Notes: generated by a model not told the origin, from the letters alone. Positions 17,136 to 26,706 are shown, counted from the stretch's first letter. The stretch is 64,000 bases of DNA from Rhodovastum sp963804495 (GCA_963804495.1 CAWDQN010000014.1:1-64000), one strand, 5' to 3'. Numbers and translations are program-made.

Positions 17136-17666
17136 ATGGATACCGATGCACACGCCCTGATTCGGGTGGCGGTGGCCGACAACGGAACCGTAACCTACCT
17201 GGTCAATTCGCCGCCCGAGTCGCTGCCGCCGGTGCGGTCGCGCGACATCTCGGCCGCGTGGGACGCCGCCCGCGCCGCCGCGCGCGCGGCGGCCTGGGGC
17301 AGCGCGCGGCTGTTCAGGTTCTGCCGCGCCGACGGCAGCCAGACCGACCTGGCGCTGGCCGACGCGGATGCCTGCTGCTGGGCCGGCGCGGTGGACCAGA
17401 CCGCGGGCATGCACACAAGCTACGGTCTGTCGCTGTGCCTGCGGCTGCTGGCCCTTGTCGATCTGCTGGCGCGGGAACGTTGGGCGGCCGCGCTGCTGAC
17501 CGTGACACGGGGCGGCGCCGAGCTGGACCCCGCGCTGGTGCGTGCAGCCGCCCTCGCCCCGCTCAACCGCGAGGCGCGCTTCGATGAAACCATTTTCCAC
17601 GCGCTGGTGGCCACCCGGCTGGAGGGTCCCGCCGCCGCCCCGCTAGCTTCAGGAGCCTGTGCATGA
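17136..17666 (+). CDS. Hypothetical 176-residue protein
   Basis: A cytoplasmic-looking protein starting MDTDAHALIRVAVADNGTVT. It is Ala-rich with a central helical region (AAWDAARAAARAAAWGSARL), a CRADGSQTDLALADADACCW segment, and a helix-rich C-terminal half. No motif was recognised. Its stop overlaps the ATG of the lipoprotein gene (ATGA at 17663-17666), so they are co-translated. An earlier start at 17100 would add 12 residues without ribosome-site support. Confidence 0.6.
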   Translation: MDTDAHALIRVAVADNGTVTYLVNSPPESLPPVRSRDISAAWDAARAAARAAAWGSARLFRFCRADGSQTDLALADADACCWAGAVDQTAGMHTSYGLSLCLRLLALVDLLARERWAAALLTVTRGGAELDPALVRAAALAPLNREARFDETIFHALVATRLEGPAAAPLASGACA

Positions 17667-18070
17667 CCCGGCAGCCGCCCCCCCACAACGCCCCCAAGCG
17701 ACCCACCCGGCGGTTGCCTGCCGCCTCGCTCGCCCTGCTGGCGCTGGCCGGGCTGGCTGGCTGCGGGCATCCCATCGGCAGCACCTCCGACCGGGCCGGG
17801 GCCACGCCGAAGGAAATGGCGGCGTGCCGCCAACGGGCCGATGAGGTCTACGGCCTGCAGAATCCGGGCGCGGTCTACCGCGCCGATATGCTGGCGGGCG
17901 GACAGCGCGATACCCCGTTCGCGGGAACCGGCCAACCGGGCGAGCCGGGTGAGGGCCTGCCGGGCCGGTATTCGCGCGAGACCATGCTGGACGAGTGCCT
18001 GAACGGGCTTTCCGGCAGCGCCGACGCGCCGCCCGGCGATGCCTCGCCGACGGCGACGGTTCACCCCTAG
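17663..18070 (+). CDS. Small lipoprotein
   Basis: A 135-residue lipoprotein with a basic n-region (MTRQPPPHNAPKRPTRR), a hydrophobic core and a lipobox LAGC at about residues 31-34. The mature part is short and Gly/Pro-rich with two Cys (MAACRQRADEVYGL and LDECLNGLSG), probably a disulfide. Conserved-looking YxLQNPGAVYRADMLA and YSRETMLDECL suggest a specific but unknown fold. It overlaps the preceding gene by four bases. Confidence 0.72.
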   Translation: MTRQPPPHNAPKRPTRRLPAASLALLALAGLAGCGHPIGSTSDRAGATPKEMAACRQRADEVYGLQNPGAVYRADMLAGGQRDTPFAGTGQPGEPGEGLPGRYSRETMLDECLNGLSGSADAPPGDASPTATVHP

Positions 18071-18275
18071 AGCAACATCGGCCAGGCTGACGACAGCCGG
18101 CCAATGGAGTTGCTCGATAAAACAACGCGCCGACAGGGTTCCGACGCCCTTTCGACCAACTCCCGGACGGCGCCTGCTTCCCCTGATGCCGGACATGCTG
18201 GTGCCGCGCGCCCGCTTGCCCGCCCGGCGGCCGCGCCTTACCACCCACGCCACCGCAACGGAGGGGCCGACCGCC

Positions 18276-18626
18276 ATGAGCAAGATCATCCGCACCGAGC
18301 CGAACAAGATTCTGTCCAAAGCCGTGGAATACCACGGTTTCGTCTTTCTTCAGGGCTGCACGGCCAGCAATCTGGACAAGGACATCACCGGCCAGACACG
18401 GGAAGTGCTGGACAGCATCGACGCCATTCTGGAAACCCACGGCACCGACAAAACCCGGCTGCTGCAGGCGCAGATCTGGCTGAAGGACATCCGCGACCGG
18501 GAGGCGATGAACGAGGTCTGGTCGGCCTGGCTGCCGAAGGATGGAGCCCCGGCGCGGGCCTGCGTGCAGGCGAACATGGCCGATCCGCGCCACCTGGTCG
18601 AAATCATGCTGACGGTCTGCAAGTAG
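18276..18626 (+). CDS. RidA/YjgF-family protein
   Basis: A 116-residue protein of the RidA superfamily, trimeric enzymes that hydrolyse reactive enamine/imine intermediates. Typical strings are VFLQGCTASNLDKDITGQTR, SIDAILETHGTDKTRLLQAQ, WLKDIRD and APARACVQANMADP, whose Arg is the substrate-carboxylate ligand in active members. The stop is at 18624-18626. A putative weak hairpin with arms TGTGGCCG/CGGCCACA (18646-18680) follows and may end transcription. The gene stands alone with a 200-base leader from the lipoprotein gene. Confidence 0.88.
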   Translation: MSKIIRTEPNKILSKAVEYHGFVFLQGCTASNLDKDITGQTREVLDSIDAILETHGTDKTRLLQAQIWLKDIRDREAMNEVWSAWLPKDGAPARACVQANMADPRHLVEIMLTVCK

Positions 18627-18876
18627 GAATTTTACAACATTGCGTGTGGCCGGGACTCCTCTGTGTTGTTTCGGCCACATGCAAGCTTGCTTTTCGGCAA
18701 CAGGCCGTTCACTGATCCGTTATTAGGATACACTTCCTGTAACGGGGACTTGTCCACAGGGCCGTTTCGGCAAAGTCGTACGGCCTGCATCCCTAAATCG
18801 ATTTCCCGGGTTGTCAAAGTCAGTAACACCGCGTTACCGCCTTCCTCCATCGAACAGTTGCAGGAGGATTGATAGC

Positions 18877-19770
18877 ATGCGGCATGCGCCCGATACAGGC
18901 ACCCGTCCGTGCAGCAGTGCCAACAAAGCTCTCCTGCTGGGTTCCGCTCTCGCCGTGTCGCTCGCCGTCTTCGCCTGTCCTGCCGACGCCGCCCGCACCC
19001 CCGCAAAATCGCACGACGCGCACGCCGCAGCACCTGAAAAGGCCTCGCTGCACCAGGCCAGCCTGCGATCGATCGCCGTCTATACGCCGGGCAGCGTGCA
19101 CCACGTTACGTTCGGTAAGATAACGTTCAACAAGAAGCTTGCCTTCGCGGGCGGCTACACAAGGTTTGGCGCCGGTTCGAAACTGACGAAGAACGGCAAG
19201 GCGCGGGTGTATGTCGCCCGCTACGACACCGGCGGTTACGACTCGGGCGGGCTGCAATGCGTGCCCTTCGCCCGCGCCGCCTCCGGCATCGAACTGAAGG
19301 GCAACGCGGTGAACTGGTGGGACGCCGCGGCCGGCGTCTACGCCCGCGGCAACGAACCCGAGCCCGGCGCCGTGCTGAACTTCCGCGCCAATGGCGGCAT
19401 GCGCCTGGGGCACGTGGCGGTGGTCCGTCAGGTCGTCAACAGCCGCGAAATCGAGATCGATCACGCCAACTGGGCCTGGTCCGGCAAGGGCAACATTTCG
19501 CGCGGCGTTTCGGTGATCGACGTGTCGGACCGTAACGACTGGTCCGCCGTGCGCGTCGCCCTCGGCCACGGCAACGAGTTCGGCAGCGTCTACAGCACCT
19601 ACGGGTTCATCTACGATCGCCCAGACAACGGCACTATGGTGGCCAGCACGCGCCCGGTGATGACCGCCCCGTCGCGGGACGTGCGCGCCTATGACGAGGT
19701 GGCCGAAGCGCCCGGTCGCGGCGGCATTGCCACCATGGTTGACGACGCACCGGCACGCTCGGTGCGCTAG
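18877..19770 (+). CDS. Secreted CHAP-domain peptidoglycan hydrolase
   Basis: A 297-residue exported protein with signal peptide (about 1-39, hydrophobic LLLGSALAVSLAVFACPADA). The CHAP domain carries the catalytic Cys128 in GLQCVPFARAASGIEL, His179 in RLGHVAVV and a polar residue in EIDHANWAW. Such enzymes cleave peptidoglycan amide bonds in the periplasm. The start is fixed by AGGAGG at 18862-18867, ten bases before the ATG. The 250 bases upstream hold no other gene and probably its promoter. A hairpin at 19778 follows the stop immediately. Confidence 0.86.
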   Translation: MRHAPDTGTRPCSSANKALLLGSALAVSLAVFACPADAARTPAKSHDAHAAAPEKASLHQASLRSIAVYTPGSVHHVTFGKITFNKKLAFAGGYTRFGAGSKLTKNGKARVYVARYDTGGYDSGGLQCVPFARAASGIELKGNAVNWWDAAAGVYARGNEPEPGAVLNFRANGGMRLGHVAVVRQVVNSREIEIDHANWAWSGKGNISRGVSVIDVSDRNDWSAVRVALGHGNEFGSVYSTYGFIYDRPDNGTMVASTRPVMTAPSRDVRAYDEVAEAPGRGGIATMVDDAPARSVR

Positions 19771-19777
19771 CCCGTCC

Positions 19778-19801
19778 GGCCAGGGGCGGAAGCCCCTGGC
19801 C
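19778..19801. terminator. Hairpin terminator / repeat copy 3
   Basis: A perfect 10-bp stem GGCCAGGGGC / GCCCCTGGCC with a GGAA loop lies seven bases after the CHAP gene's stop. It belongs to the window's hairpin family (second half, flanked by CCTTGAC). The T-run is poor, so termination is plausible but not certain. Confidence 0.6.
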
Positions 19802-19836
19802 TTGACGGAAATTGGCGGCGGTGCAACCCACGCCGC

Positions 19837-20953
19837 ATGAACTTCAGCCGCCGATCCCTCGCCGCCGGTCTTCTCGCCGCCCCGCTGGTGGTGCGCCGTG
19901 CAATGGCGTTGCCGCCGCTGGTGTTCTCGCAGGTGATCGAGCTGTCCGGCCCCTCGGCCCGCGCTGGCAACTCCTGGCGGAACGGGGTCGAAATGGCGGT
20001 GCAGGAGATCAATGCCGCCGGCGGCGTGCTGGGGCGGTTGTTGCAGATGTATACCTACGACAGCAACAACGGCCGCGGCGCGGTGCAGCGGGCGCTGGAT
20101 GGCGACATCTTCGCCCTGCTCGGTCCGGTCACCTCCGAATATGTCCACATGGCCGCCCCGCTGGTACGTGCGGCACGGGTGGTGAATATCGTCGGCGCCG
20201 ACGCGGCAGATCTGACCGGCCCCGAACTCCACGTTGTTCCGCGCCGCGCCGGGGCTGGCGGTGCACATGCAGCGGCTGGCATCCTGGCTGCGCGACGACA
20301 TGAAGGCGCGGCATGTGTCGCTGGTGTGGAGCAACACCGAATTCGGCCGCGACGGGCGCGACCTCCTGGCCAATGAGCTGCGCACGCGCGGCATCGAACT
20401 CGCCTCCGATCACGCCGTGGTGCCCGGGCCGGCGGGGTACGGCGCCGAGGTGGCGGCGGTGGCGAAGGCCGCGCCGGATGCCACCGTGGTCTATTTGCCC
20501 GAGGCGGAGTGCGTGCGCTTCCTGCAGGAAGCGCACCGGCAGGCACTGCGGACGCCGCTGGTGGGCGACACCACCCTGGCCGCGCCGCGCGTGCTGGCGC
20601 AGGCCGGCGCCGCGGCCGAGGGGGTGCGCTGCCAACTCGGCTTCCTCGCCGAAGCGCCGGAGGTGGCGGCGTTCCGCGGCCGCTATGCGGACATGTTCAA
20701 AGAGGAGCCGGACGCCGCCGCGGCGATGGGCTACACCGCCGTCGGCCTGATGGTGGGCGGAGCGACGGCACTGGGCCGGCCGGACCGGGCGGCGCTGGCG
20801 GAACAATTGCGCGGACTGACGCTGCGGGCCGGAGCGCCGGGGATCATTCTCGATGCGTCCTGGGACGCGACCGGCGAAATGGACCGGGTGACATTCATGG
20901 TCGAGATCCGCAACGGACTGCCCTCGGTCCTGCGCACGCTCAGTGGACGGTGA
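19837..20953 (+). pseudogene. Branched-chain-type solute-binding protein, frameshifted
   Basis: A periplasmic binding protein of the Leu/Ile/Val (LivK-like) class I family, 371 residues if one base is removed. It begins with a Tat-like signal (NFSRRSLAAGLLAAPLVV). Family strings are VIELSGPSARAGNSWRNGVE, EINAAGGVLGR, LVWSNTEFGRDGRDLL and VVYLPEAECVRFLQ. The first frame runs to 20223 and the second resumes at once. Removing one C from CCCC (20220-20223) gives LTGPNSTLFRAAPGLAV, the expected NxxxFR motif. No transporter permease or ATPase gene is adjacent, so it may be an orphan sensor-type binding protein. Confidence 0.8.
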
Positions 20954-20986
20954 ACGCGGGGATTGGACGCTGAGGGCGGGCGCGGC

Positions 20987-21688
20987 TCAGAATCCGCGGA
21001 AGTGGGTGAACGAAGCGGCCGGCACCCGCGAGGTGCGCAGCGCATTGGCCGGCGCGGCGGGGTCGGCGTGGCCGAGGGCCATGCCGCAGACGATCAAATC
21101 GCGCTCGGGCAGGTCGAGCACGCGGCGGATGGTGCAAGGAAACTCCGCGAACACCGCCATCGGGCAGGTGTCGAGGCCGCTGGCACGGGCGGCGATGGCA
21201 ATGCTTTGCAGGAACATGCCGATGTCCAGCCAGGAGCCGATTTTCAGCTCGCGGTCGATCAGGCACAACAGCCCGACCGGGGCGCCGAAGAAGTGCAGGT
21301 TGTGCGCCACATGCGCCCGCGCGCGCGCCCGCTCGCCGCGGCCGATGCCGAGCAGCCCGTACAGGCTCCAGCCGATCTGCCGCCGGCGCGCCAGATAGGG
21401 CTCGAACAGCGGGGTCGGGTAGTAGGGCCACTCGCTGCCATCCTCGGCGCCGGTGGCATAGGCTTCGGCGACCGTAGCGCAGAACCGCCGCAATTCGCCG
21501 CCGGCCAGCGCGACCAGCCGCCAGGGCTGCATGTTGGTGCCCGAGGGCGCGCGGGCGGCGACATCGAGCAGGTGGAGGACCATTTCGCCCGGCACCGGCG
21601 TTGGCAGGAAGCCGCGAACGGAACGGCGGGAGAGGATGCTCGCCTCGGTCTCGTTGCGCGGCGCAATGGCCTCGCCCTGCCCGTCCAT
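20987..21688 (-). CDS. Nitroreductase-family FMN oxidoreductase
   Basis: A 233-residue protein of the nitroreductase superfamily (FMN-dependent NAD(P)H oxidoreductases). Conserved features are the FMN-binding SRRSVRGFLPTPVP, ARAPSGTNMQPWRLVAL, and C-terminal ERDLIVCGMALGHADPAAP. The ATG at 21686-21688 gives standard length; an earlier start would add a non-conserved 35-residue leader overlapping the promoter of the divergent DoxX gene. The substrate cannot be deduced. Confidence 0.88.
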   Translation of the reverse strand: MDGQGEAIAPRNETEASILSRRSVRGFLPTPVPGEMVLHLLDVAARAPSGTNMQPWRLVALAGGELRRFCATVAEAYATGAEDGSEWPYYPTPLFEPYLARRRQIGWSLYGLLGIGRGERARARAHVAHNLHFFGAPVGLLCLIDRELKIGSWLDIGMFLQSIAIAARASGLDTCPMAVFAEFPCTIRRVLDLPERDLIVCGMALGHADPAAPANALRTSRVPAASFTHFRGF

Positions 21689-21810
21689 GCGCGCTCCCCC
21701 GTGCTCCGTCGCCGCGATTGATGGCGAAGCCGGGCTGGGCGCGCAAGCTTTGCCCTGTAACGCCAGTGGCCCCTGCTTGTCTCCCCCAGGCAATCCGAAT
21801 GGAGCCCATC

Positions 21811-22257
21811 ATGATCGACCGCATCCTCAAGCTGCTGAGCTGGCCGGCTTCGCTGTTCGTCGCCTTCATTCTGCTCTGGTATGAACAGTACAAGCTCACC
21901 GGCAGCGACGGCTCGGTCTGGCTGTTCACCGTGCTGTCGGACTGGGTGGGTTTGCACGGGTTCGAAAAACCGTTCCGCCTGGGCGTGGCCGTGGCCGAGA
22001 TCGTCGCCTCGGTGCTGATCGTGCTGCCACGCACCCGCGTCCTGGGGGCGGCGCTGGCGCTGGGCCTCATGTCGGGGGCGATTTTCTTTCATCTGGTCAG
22101 CCCGTTGGGAATCGACCCGTATGGCGACGGCGGGGTGCTGTTCACCGAGGCCTGCGAAGTCTGGCTGTGCGCGGCTTTTGTTCTTGTGGCCAGGCGCCGC
22201 GAGGCGGTCGCGCTGGTAGCGCGCTGGACGGGCCTGCGGCAGCAACGACCTGCCTGA
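21811..22257 (+). CDS. DoxX-family membrane protein
   Basis: A 148-residue protein with about four membrane helices (LLSWPASLFVAFILLWYEQY, VAEIVASVLIVLP, LALGLMSGAIFF, EVWLCAAFVLVA). The layout and the GFEKPFRLGVAVAEI segment fit DoxX-like proteins. Known DoxX members act in sulfur oxidation or redox balance, but the family is broad and no specific role follows. The ATG at 21811 is preceded by GGAG at seven bases; an ATG four codons earlier is possible. Confidence 0.75.
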   Translation: MIDRILKLLSWPASLFVAFILLWYEQYKLTGSDGSVWLFTVLSDWVGLHGFEKPFRLGVAVAEIVASVLIVLPRTRVLGAALALGLMSGAIFFHLVSPLGIDPYGDGGVLFTEACEVWLCAAFVLVARRREAVALVARWTGLRQQRPA

Positions 22258-22309
22258 CGCCTTCGGCATGCCCCCTCCCGCGATCCGGGCTGGGCCTCTA
22301 TGAAAGCGT

Positions 22310-23512
22310 ATGGATCGCCAGGACTCCGCCTCGCCGACCGTGGCCGTGATCGGGGCGGGCCCGACCGGGCTGATGGCGGCCGAGACGATCGCGGCCGGTG
22401 GCGTGGACGTGACCGTGTTCGACCGCATGTCCTCGCCCGGGCGCAAGCTGCTGATGGCCGGACGGGGCGGCCTCAACCTGACGCACAGCGAAGCGCTTCC
22501 CGCCTTTCTCGACCGCTACGGGCCGGCACGGGCACGGCTGGAAGCGGCGATTTCGGCCTTTCCGCCCGCCGCGCTGGTGGCCTGGTGTGAGGGGCTGGGG
22601 CAGCCCACCTTCGTCGGCTCCAGCGGAAGGGTATTTCCGCGCGGGCTGAAGGCCTCGCCGCTGCTGCGTGCCTGGCTGGGACGGCTGGATGCCCTGCGGG
22701 TGCGGCTGGAACCCCGCCGGACCTGGACCGGCTGGGACGCCGCCGGCACGCTGGCATTCGCCGGTGGCACCCGTGTGCGGCCGGGCGCGACGGTGCTGGC
22801 GCTGGGCGGCGCCTCCTGGCCGCGCCTGGGATCGGACGGCGGCTGGACGGGGTTCTTGCCCGGCATTGATGTGCGGGCGCTGCGTCCGTCGAATTGCGGC
22901 TTCCGGATCGACTGGTCGGCCCCGTTCCGCCGCTTCGCCGGCACGCCGCTGAAGCGCATCGCGCTCGAGTTCCGCGGCCGCACGGTGCGCGGCGAGGCGA
23001 TGGTGACGCAAGACGGCATCGAGGGCGGCGCGGTCTATGCGCTGTCGGCGGCGCTGCGTGACGCCATCGCCGCCGAGGGACCGGTGGTGGCGCAGCTCGA
23101 TCTGCGACCGGACCTCGACCCGCCGGCACTGGCGCGGCGTTTGGCGGGACCGCATGGCAGTGCATCGCTGTCGACGTTTCTGCGCAAGGCGGCCGGGCTG
23201 GCACCGGTGGGGGTCGGCCTGGTGCAGGAGGCGCTGCACGCAGGCGCCCCGCCCGACCTGCCCGCGCTGATCAAGGCGGTGCCGCTGCGCCTGCTGGCGC
23301 CGGCGCCGCTCGCCAGGGCGATTTCCAGCGCCGGCGGGATCGCGCTGGAAGAGCTGGACGCGAACTGGATGCTGCGCCAGCGGCCGGGGGTGTTCGCCGC
23401 CGGGGAAATGCTGGACTGGGAAGCCCCCACCGGTGGTTATTTATTGCAGGCATGTTTTTCCACCGGCGTGGCGGCAGGGCGAGGAGTGCTGGCGTGGCTG
23501 GAAATAGAATGA
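22310..23512 (+). CDS. HI0933-like FAD flavoprotein
   Basis: A 400-residue FAD-dependent oxidoreductase of the HI0933/BaiN-related group. The dinucleotide-binding motif is VAVIGAGPTGLMAAE (residues 11-25), followed by SSPGRKLLMAGRGGLNLTHS, the group's hallmark. The C-terminal FAD-contact motif is GVFAAGEMLDWEAPTGGYLL. Length and motifs fit the subgroup known as the PP_4765-type flavoprotein. The reaction is not established for this subgroup. The gene stands alone, with a hairpin repeat beyond its stop. Confidence 0.85.
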   Translation: MDRQDSASPTVAVIGAGPTGLMAAETIAAGGVDVTVFDRMSSPGRKLLMAGRGGLNLTHSEALPAFLDRYGPARARLEAAISAFPPAALVAWCEGLGQPTFVGSSGRVFPRGLKASPLLRAWLGRLDALRVRLEPRRTWTGWDAAGTLAFAGGTRVRPGATVLALGGASWPRLGSDGGWTGFLPGIDVRALRPSNCGFRIDWSAPFRRFAGTPLKRIALEFRGRTVRGEAMVTQDGIEGGAVYALSAALRDAIAAEGPVVAQLDLRPDLDPPALARRLAGPHGSASLSTFLRKAAGLAPVGVGLVQEALHAGAPPDLPALIKAVPLRLLAPAPLARAISSAGGIALEELDANWMLRQRPGVFAAGEMLDWEAPTGGYLLQACFSTGVAAGRGVLAWLEIE

Positions 23513-23561
23513 GGGCAAGTGGCCTCGCGGCCCGTCGCGTGAAGGCGAGCTGCGCGCTGGG

Positions 23562-23592
23562 GCGGGTCCAGCAGAGCCCTGGCCTTCCTTCC
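23562..23592. repeat. Intergenic hairpin repeat, copy 4
   Basis: GCGGGTCCAGCAGAGCCCTGG followed by CCTTCCTTCC, about 50 bases after the flavoprotein stop. It matches the second hairpin of the family with a one-base defect in the left arm (CCAGC instead of CCAGGGC). Confidence 0.6.
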
Positions 23593-23649
23593 TGCGCCCC
23601 AAAGTGACATGATGTTTGTGTCATCCACCGCGCAGGATCGGGCCCAGCT

Positions 23650-24780
23650 ATGATGCGTTACCTCGTCATCGGCGTGGCGTCCCTGGTCGCGATGATCAGC
23701 GTGTTCGCATTTGGCGGGGCGATCATCGACGGGCTCGGATCGGCCTTTCGGGCGACGGCCTCGCATCTGACCGTGGGCGGCGACCAGAAGATCGCCGAGG
23801 AAGCGCGCCCGGCGCCGCCGGAACGGGCAGCCATGATCACCGAGCTCAGCCGGATCGCCGAAAGCCGGCAGGCGCTGCAGCCGGAAGCCAGCACGGCGGC
23901 GCATATGCACGACCTGGTGCGCAAGGCCGCCACCATGATGGCCGGCAGCGAGGCGATGGGGGCGCTGCGCGACATGCAGGACGCGCGCGCCCATCTGCGC
24001 GATCTCGGCGCCGCCGTCGCTGATCGCCTGCTGGCCGGACAGGATGCCAAGGATTTGCAGGAGCAGCAGGCCAAGGCGGCCGCCGACCTCGCCCGTGCCA
24101 GCGCGGATTTCGCCAAGCGGCTGACCGATCTCGGCATGAAGATGACCCCGGATCAGGCAGAGCTGATCGCCATCGCCCCCAATGGCGACGATCTGGTGGC
24201 GCTGCTGGGCATGCAGGCCAACGTCGCCCATTTCGTTGCGCAACTGCGGGAAACGGTCGAACAGAACCGCAACAACCCGGACCTGCTCAAGCGCTATTAC
24301 GGCCTGAACGTGGTGCTGTGCGAAATGGTGGAGACGCTGCAGGCCGACGTGCGCGACCGGATCAGGGACCGCTATTTGCCGCGGCTGGAGGCGATCGAGA
24401 AGGAGAACCTCGCCCTGCAACGGAAGGCGGAGGCGAACATGCAGCAGGTGCCGCCGACCGAGCGGCAGGGCTATGCGGCGAACCTCAAGGCGCTGCAGGA
24501 AACAGCACAGATCATTCCGGTCTATCGGCATTATCTGGCGCAGCAGGGCGAGCAGCTCGACGACGCCGCCAAGCACACGCTGACGCTGCTCGACCTGGCG
24601 GCCAACACGGCGAGCACGATGGAGAACACCGTCGAGGTGTTGGATATGATGAACGCCGCCAATCGGGATTTCGGCGCAGTGATCAATCTGATGCCCCCTG
24701 GCACGCTGCCGCTGGACAATGATCTGCTGCGCCAGGAGTTCGAGCGGATTTCGCGCAGGCTGAACGAGCCGGCCAGCTGA
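23650..24780 (+). CDS. Membrane-anchored coiled-coil protein of unknown function
   Basis: A 376-residue protein with one N-terminal membrane helix (about 4-27, VIGVASLVAMISVFAFGGAI) and a long, charged, almost entirely helical body, including stretches predicted as coiled coil (DAKDLQEQQAKAAADLARAS, RLEAIEKENLALQRKAEANM). The body has a distant resemblance to TelA/toxic-anion-resistance proteins, but I see no decisive motif. Its stop lies nine bases from the stop of the convergent NAD-kinase-like gene, so it sits tail-to-tail with the NrtR-SPFH operon and may act with the membrane-associated SPFH protein. ATG at 23650 or 23653. Confidence 0.65.
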   Translation: MMRYLVIGVASLVAMISVFAFGGAIIDGLGSAFRATASHLTVGGDQKIAEEARPAPPERAAMITELSRIAESRQALQPEASTAAHMHDLVRKAATMMAGSEAMGALRDMQDARAHLRDLGAAVADRLLAGQDAKDLQEQQAKAAADLARASADFAKRLTDLGMKMTPDQAELIAIAPNGDDLVALLGMQANVAHFVAQLRETVEQNRNNPDLLKRYYGLNVVLCEMVETLQADVRDRIRDRYLPRLEAIEKENLALQRKAEANMQQVPPTERQGYAANLKALQETAQIIPVYRHYLAQQGEQLDDAAKHTLTLLDLAANTASTMENTVEVLDMMNAANRDFGAVINLMPPGTLPLDNDLLRQEFERISRRLNEPAS

Positions 24781-24789
24781 CGCCGCGCT

Positions 24790-25683
24790 TCAGCCGGGTA
24801 CCAGACGCAGCACCTGTTCCGCCGGACCAACCGTCAGCCGCCGCCCCCAGTCGAAGGCGATGCGGTCCTGCTCCATGCCGTCGGCGAAGATCGCGCCGCC
24901 ATCGTTCATGCGCGAGGTGATCGCCAGGCCGGTCTGGCCGAGTTTGCCGCCGCGCAGGTTGGTGCCGGTGGAAACGCTGGGAAACGGCTCGCGGACAAAA
25001 TACGCCACCGCCTTTTCCTGCGGGTCGAGCGCCACCTGCAGCCGGGTCGCCTCCATGATCGAGCGCGCCCAGCCGGTCGCTCCGGTACCGGAAGCAACAA
25101 TCAGTCCGCTGGAAGATTGATTTTCCTCGATGCCGCCGGCGGCGATCCGGTAGCGCGCCGATTGGTGGCTTCGGTGGCCGACGAAGATTTCATTCAGCGC
25201 CAGCAAGCGTTCGCCGTTGTCCAACCGCGCCTCCACCATGGTGCGCTGCTCGACGGCAATGTCGTCGTGACGGCTGGCGCGGAGCAGTCCGGCGAGCCGG
25301 TCCAGCTTCACCCGCACCAGCACCCCGTCATACAGATCCGGCGCCGGGTTGACGCCAAGCACCGGCTGACCGGCAAGATATTTCGCCACGTTGGCGACCA
25401 GACCGTCCTGCCCGACGGCAACGATCACATCCTCGGCGGCAAACAGGAAGCGGTCGAGATCGCCCCGCCTCACCACCGCCTGGCGCCACTCGTCCGGCAC
25501 GGCGGCGCGGGCGGTGCGCAGGGTTGCGGCGAAATGCTCATGCCGGGACTGCACATCCTCGATCCGTTGTCCTCTCGTTTCGAGGAAGAAGCGCGCCTGC
25601 TGGCGCGTCGCGTGACGCGCCAGCAGCAGCTCGTAGTCGGTCTCGCGGATGACGAACACCGCGCGCGGCGGATTGGCCGGCAT
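24790..25683 (-). CDS. NAD-kinase-like protein
   Basis: A 297-residue protein with the NAD-kinase/diacylglycerol-kinase fold motifs. The nucleotide motif reads GQDGLVANVA (residues 91-100; GGDGT in classical NadK), the NE motif is ALNEIFVGH (Asn164-Glu165), and the glycine loop is SGLIVASGTGATGW. The first Gly-Asp-Gly is altered (GQDG), so ATP:NAD phosphorylation is plausible but not certain. It is the last gene of a three-gene set with an SPFH protein and an NrtR-like regulator, which supports an NAD(P)-related role. Confidence 0.75.
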   Translation of the reverse strand: MPANPPRAVFVIRETDYELLLARHATRQQARFFLETRGQRIEDVQSRHEHFAATLRTARAAVPDEWRQAVVRRGDLDRFLFAAEDVIVAVGQDGLVANVAKYLAGQPVLGVNPAPDLYDGVLVRVKLDRLAGLLRASRHDDIAVEQRTMVEARLDNGERLLALNEIFVGHRSHQSARYRIAAGGIEENQSSSGLIVASGTGATGWARSIMEATRLQVALDPQEKAVAYFVREPFPSVSTGTNLRGGKLGQTGLAITSRMNDGGAIFADGMEQDRIAFDWGRRLTVGPAEQVLRLVPG

Positions 25684-25705
25684 CGCCCCCTCCCGATCTC
25701 CCGTC

Positions 25706-26692
25706 TCAGCGCGTCGCCGGCAACAGGCCCGACCCCTTACGGAATTCGGCCATCAGGCTGGCGAGCAGATCGGGCGTGACGCTGACATGCTCGATCTTGG
25801 TCAGCTTGGTCGCCAGATCGCGCGCCGCGAGCCCGAGCAGCACTGCCGGCGGCAGGTCGCGATAGATGGCGATATGCGCCAGCTCGGCTTCGGCCTTCGC
25901 GGCTTCGACAGTGCGAATACGGGACGCGTCCAACTCGGCTTCCACCAGCCGCGCCGCCGCGACTCCTTCCGCCCGGTTGCGGGCATTCGCCGCCTCTTCG
26001 GCGATCAGTTGCTTCTCCCGCCGCGCCAGCTCGGTCTTGTTCGCCAGTTCGGCATCGGCGATGGCGCGCTCCTTCTCGACCGCGAGCGCCCGGCGCTCGA
26101 AGGTCGCCGCGTCGGCCTTCTGCTGCAATGCCTCGAAGGTCGGTGCCTGCAGGGCGCGTTCGAGCTCGCTGGACGGCGCCAGATTGGTCAGCCGCACCGC
26201 AACCACCGCGATGCCGATATCGGCCAGCGAGCCTGCCGCCGCCAGGGAGGATTCCAGACGCTGGCGCAGCGGCTCGATGCCCGCATCGAGAATGCCGCCG
26301 ATCGGCGCTTCGCCCAGATATTGCAGCGTCGCCTGACTGACCAGGCCCGACAGCCGCGTCTCGATGCGTTCGAGCGGCTCGCGCTGCGGCTTGCCGGTTG
26401 GCAGCGCGATGCTGAAATCCACCCGTTGCGCCAGCTTCTCCGGATCGAACACGTGCCAGGTCAGCACCCCCTGCACCGAGACCTGCTGGAAATCCTGGCT
26501 GCGCCCCTTGACGAAGATCACCATCTCGCGGTCGTCCATCGGCAGTTCGGCGATGCTGGCGGTCTGCGGCCGGAACCAGAATACCAGACCGCGGCCGCTG
26601 CGGCGGATGCGGCCGTTGCGGTAGCGGATGACGTGGCTGCTGGCATCGCTGCGCAGCTGCGCCAGCAGACCGAAGTTGCGAATTTGGGCCAT
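25706..26692 (-). CDS. SPFH/Band 7 domain protein
   Basis: A 328-residue protein with an SPFH (stomatin/prohibitin/flotillin) domain in the first 180 residues (MVIFVKGRSQDFQQVSVQGV, SIGIAVVAVRLTNLAPSSEL-like region) followed by a long Ala/Glu-rich coiled coil (LEKERAIADAEL-type heptads, residues about 185-280). There is no N-terminal membrane helix, unlike most flotillins, so membrane contact would be indirect or by the domain itself. Encoded between the regulator and the NAD-kinase-like gene with short gaps (14 and 22 bases), it is probably one transcript. Confidence 0.82.
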   Translation of the reverse strand: MAQIRNFGLLAQLRSDASSHVIRYRNGRIRRSGRGLVFWFRPQTASIAELPMDDREMVIFVKGRSQDFQQVSVQGVLTWHVFDPEKLAQRVDFSIALPTGKPQREPLERIETRLSGLVSQATLQYLGEAPIGGILDAGIEPLRQRLESSLAAAGSLADIGIAVVAVRLTNLAPSSELERALQAPTFEALQQKADAATFERRALAVEKERAIADAELANKTELARREKQLIAEEAANARNRAEGVAAARLVEAELDASRIRTVEAAKAEAELAHIAIYRDLPPAVLLGLAARDLATKLTKIEHVSVTPDLLASLMAEFRKGSGLLPATR

Positions 26693-26706
26693 TTACCCTC
26701 CCGGGG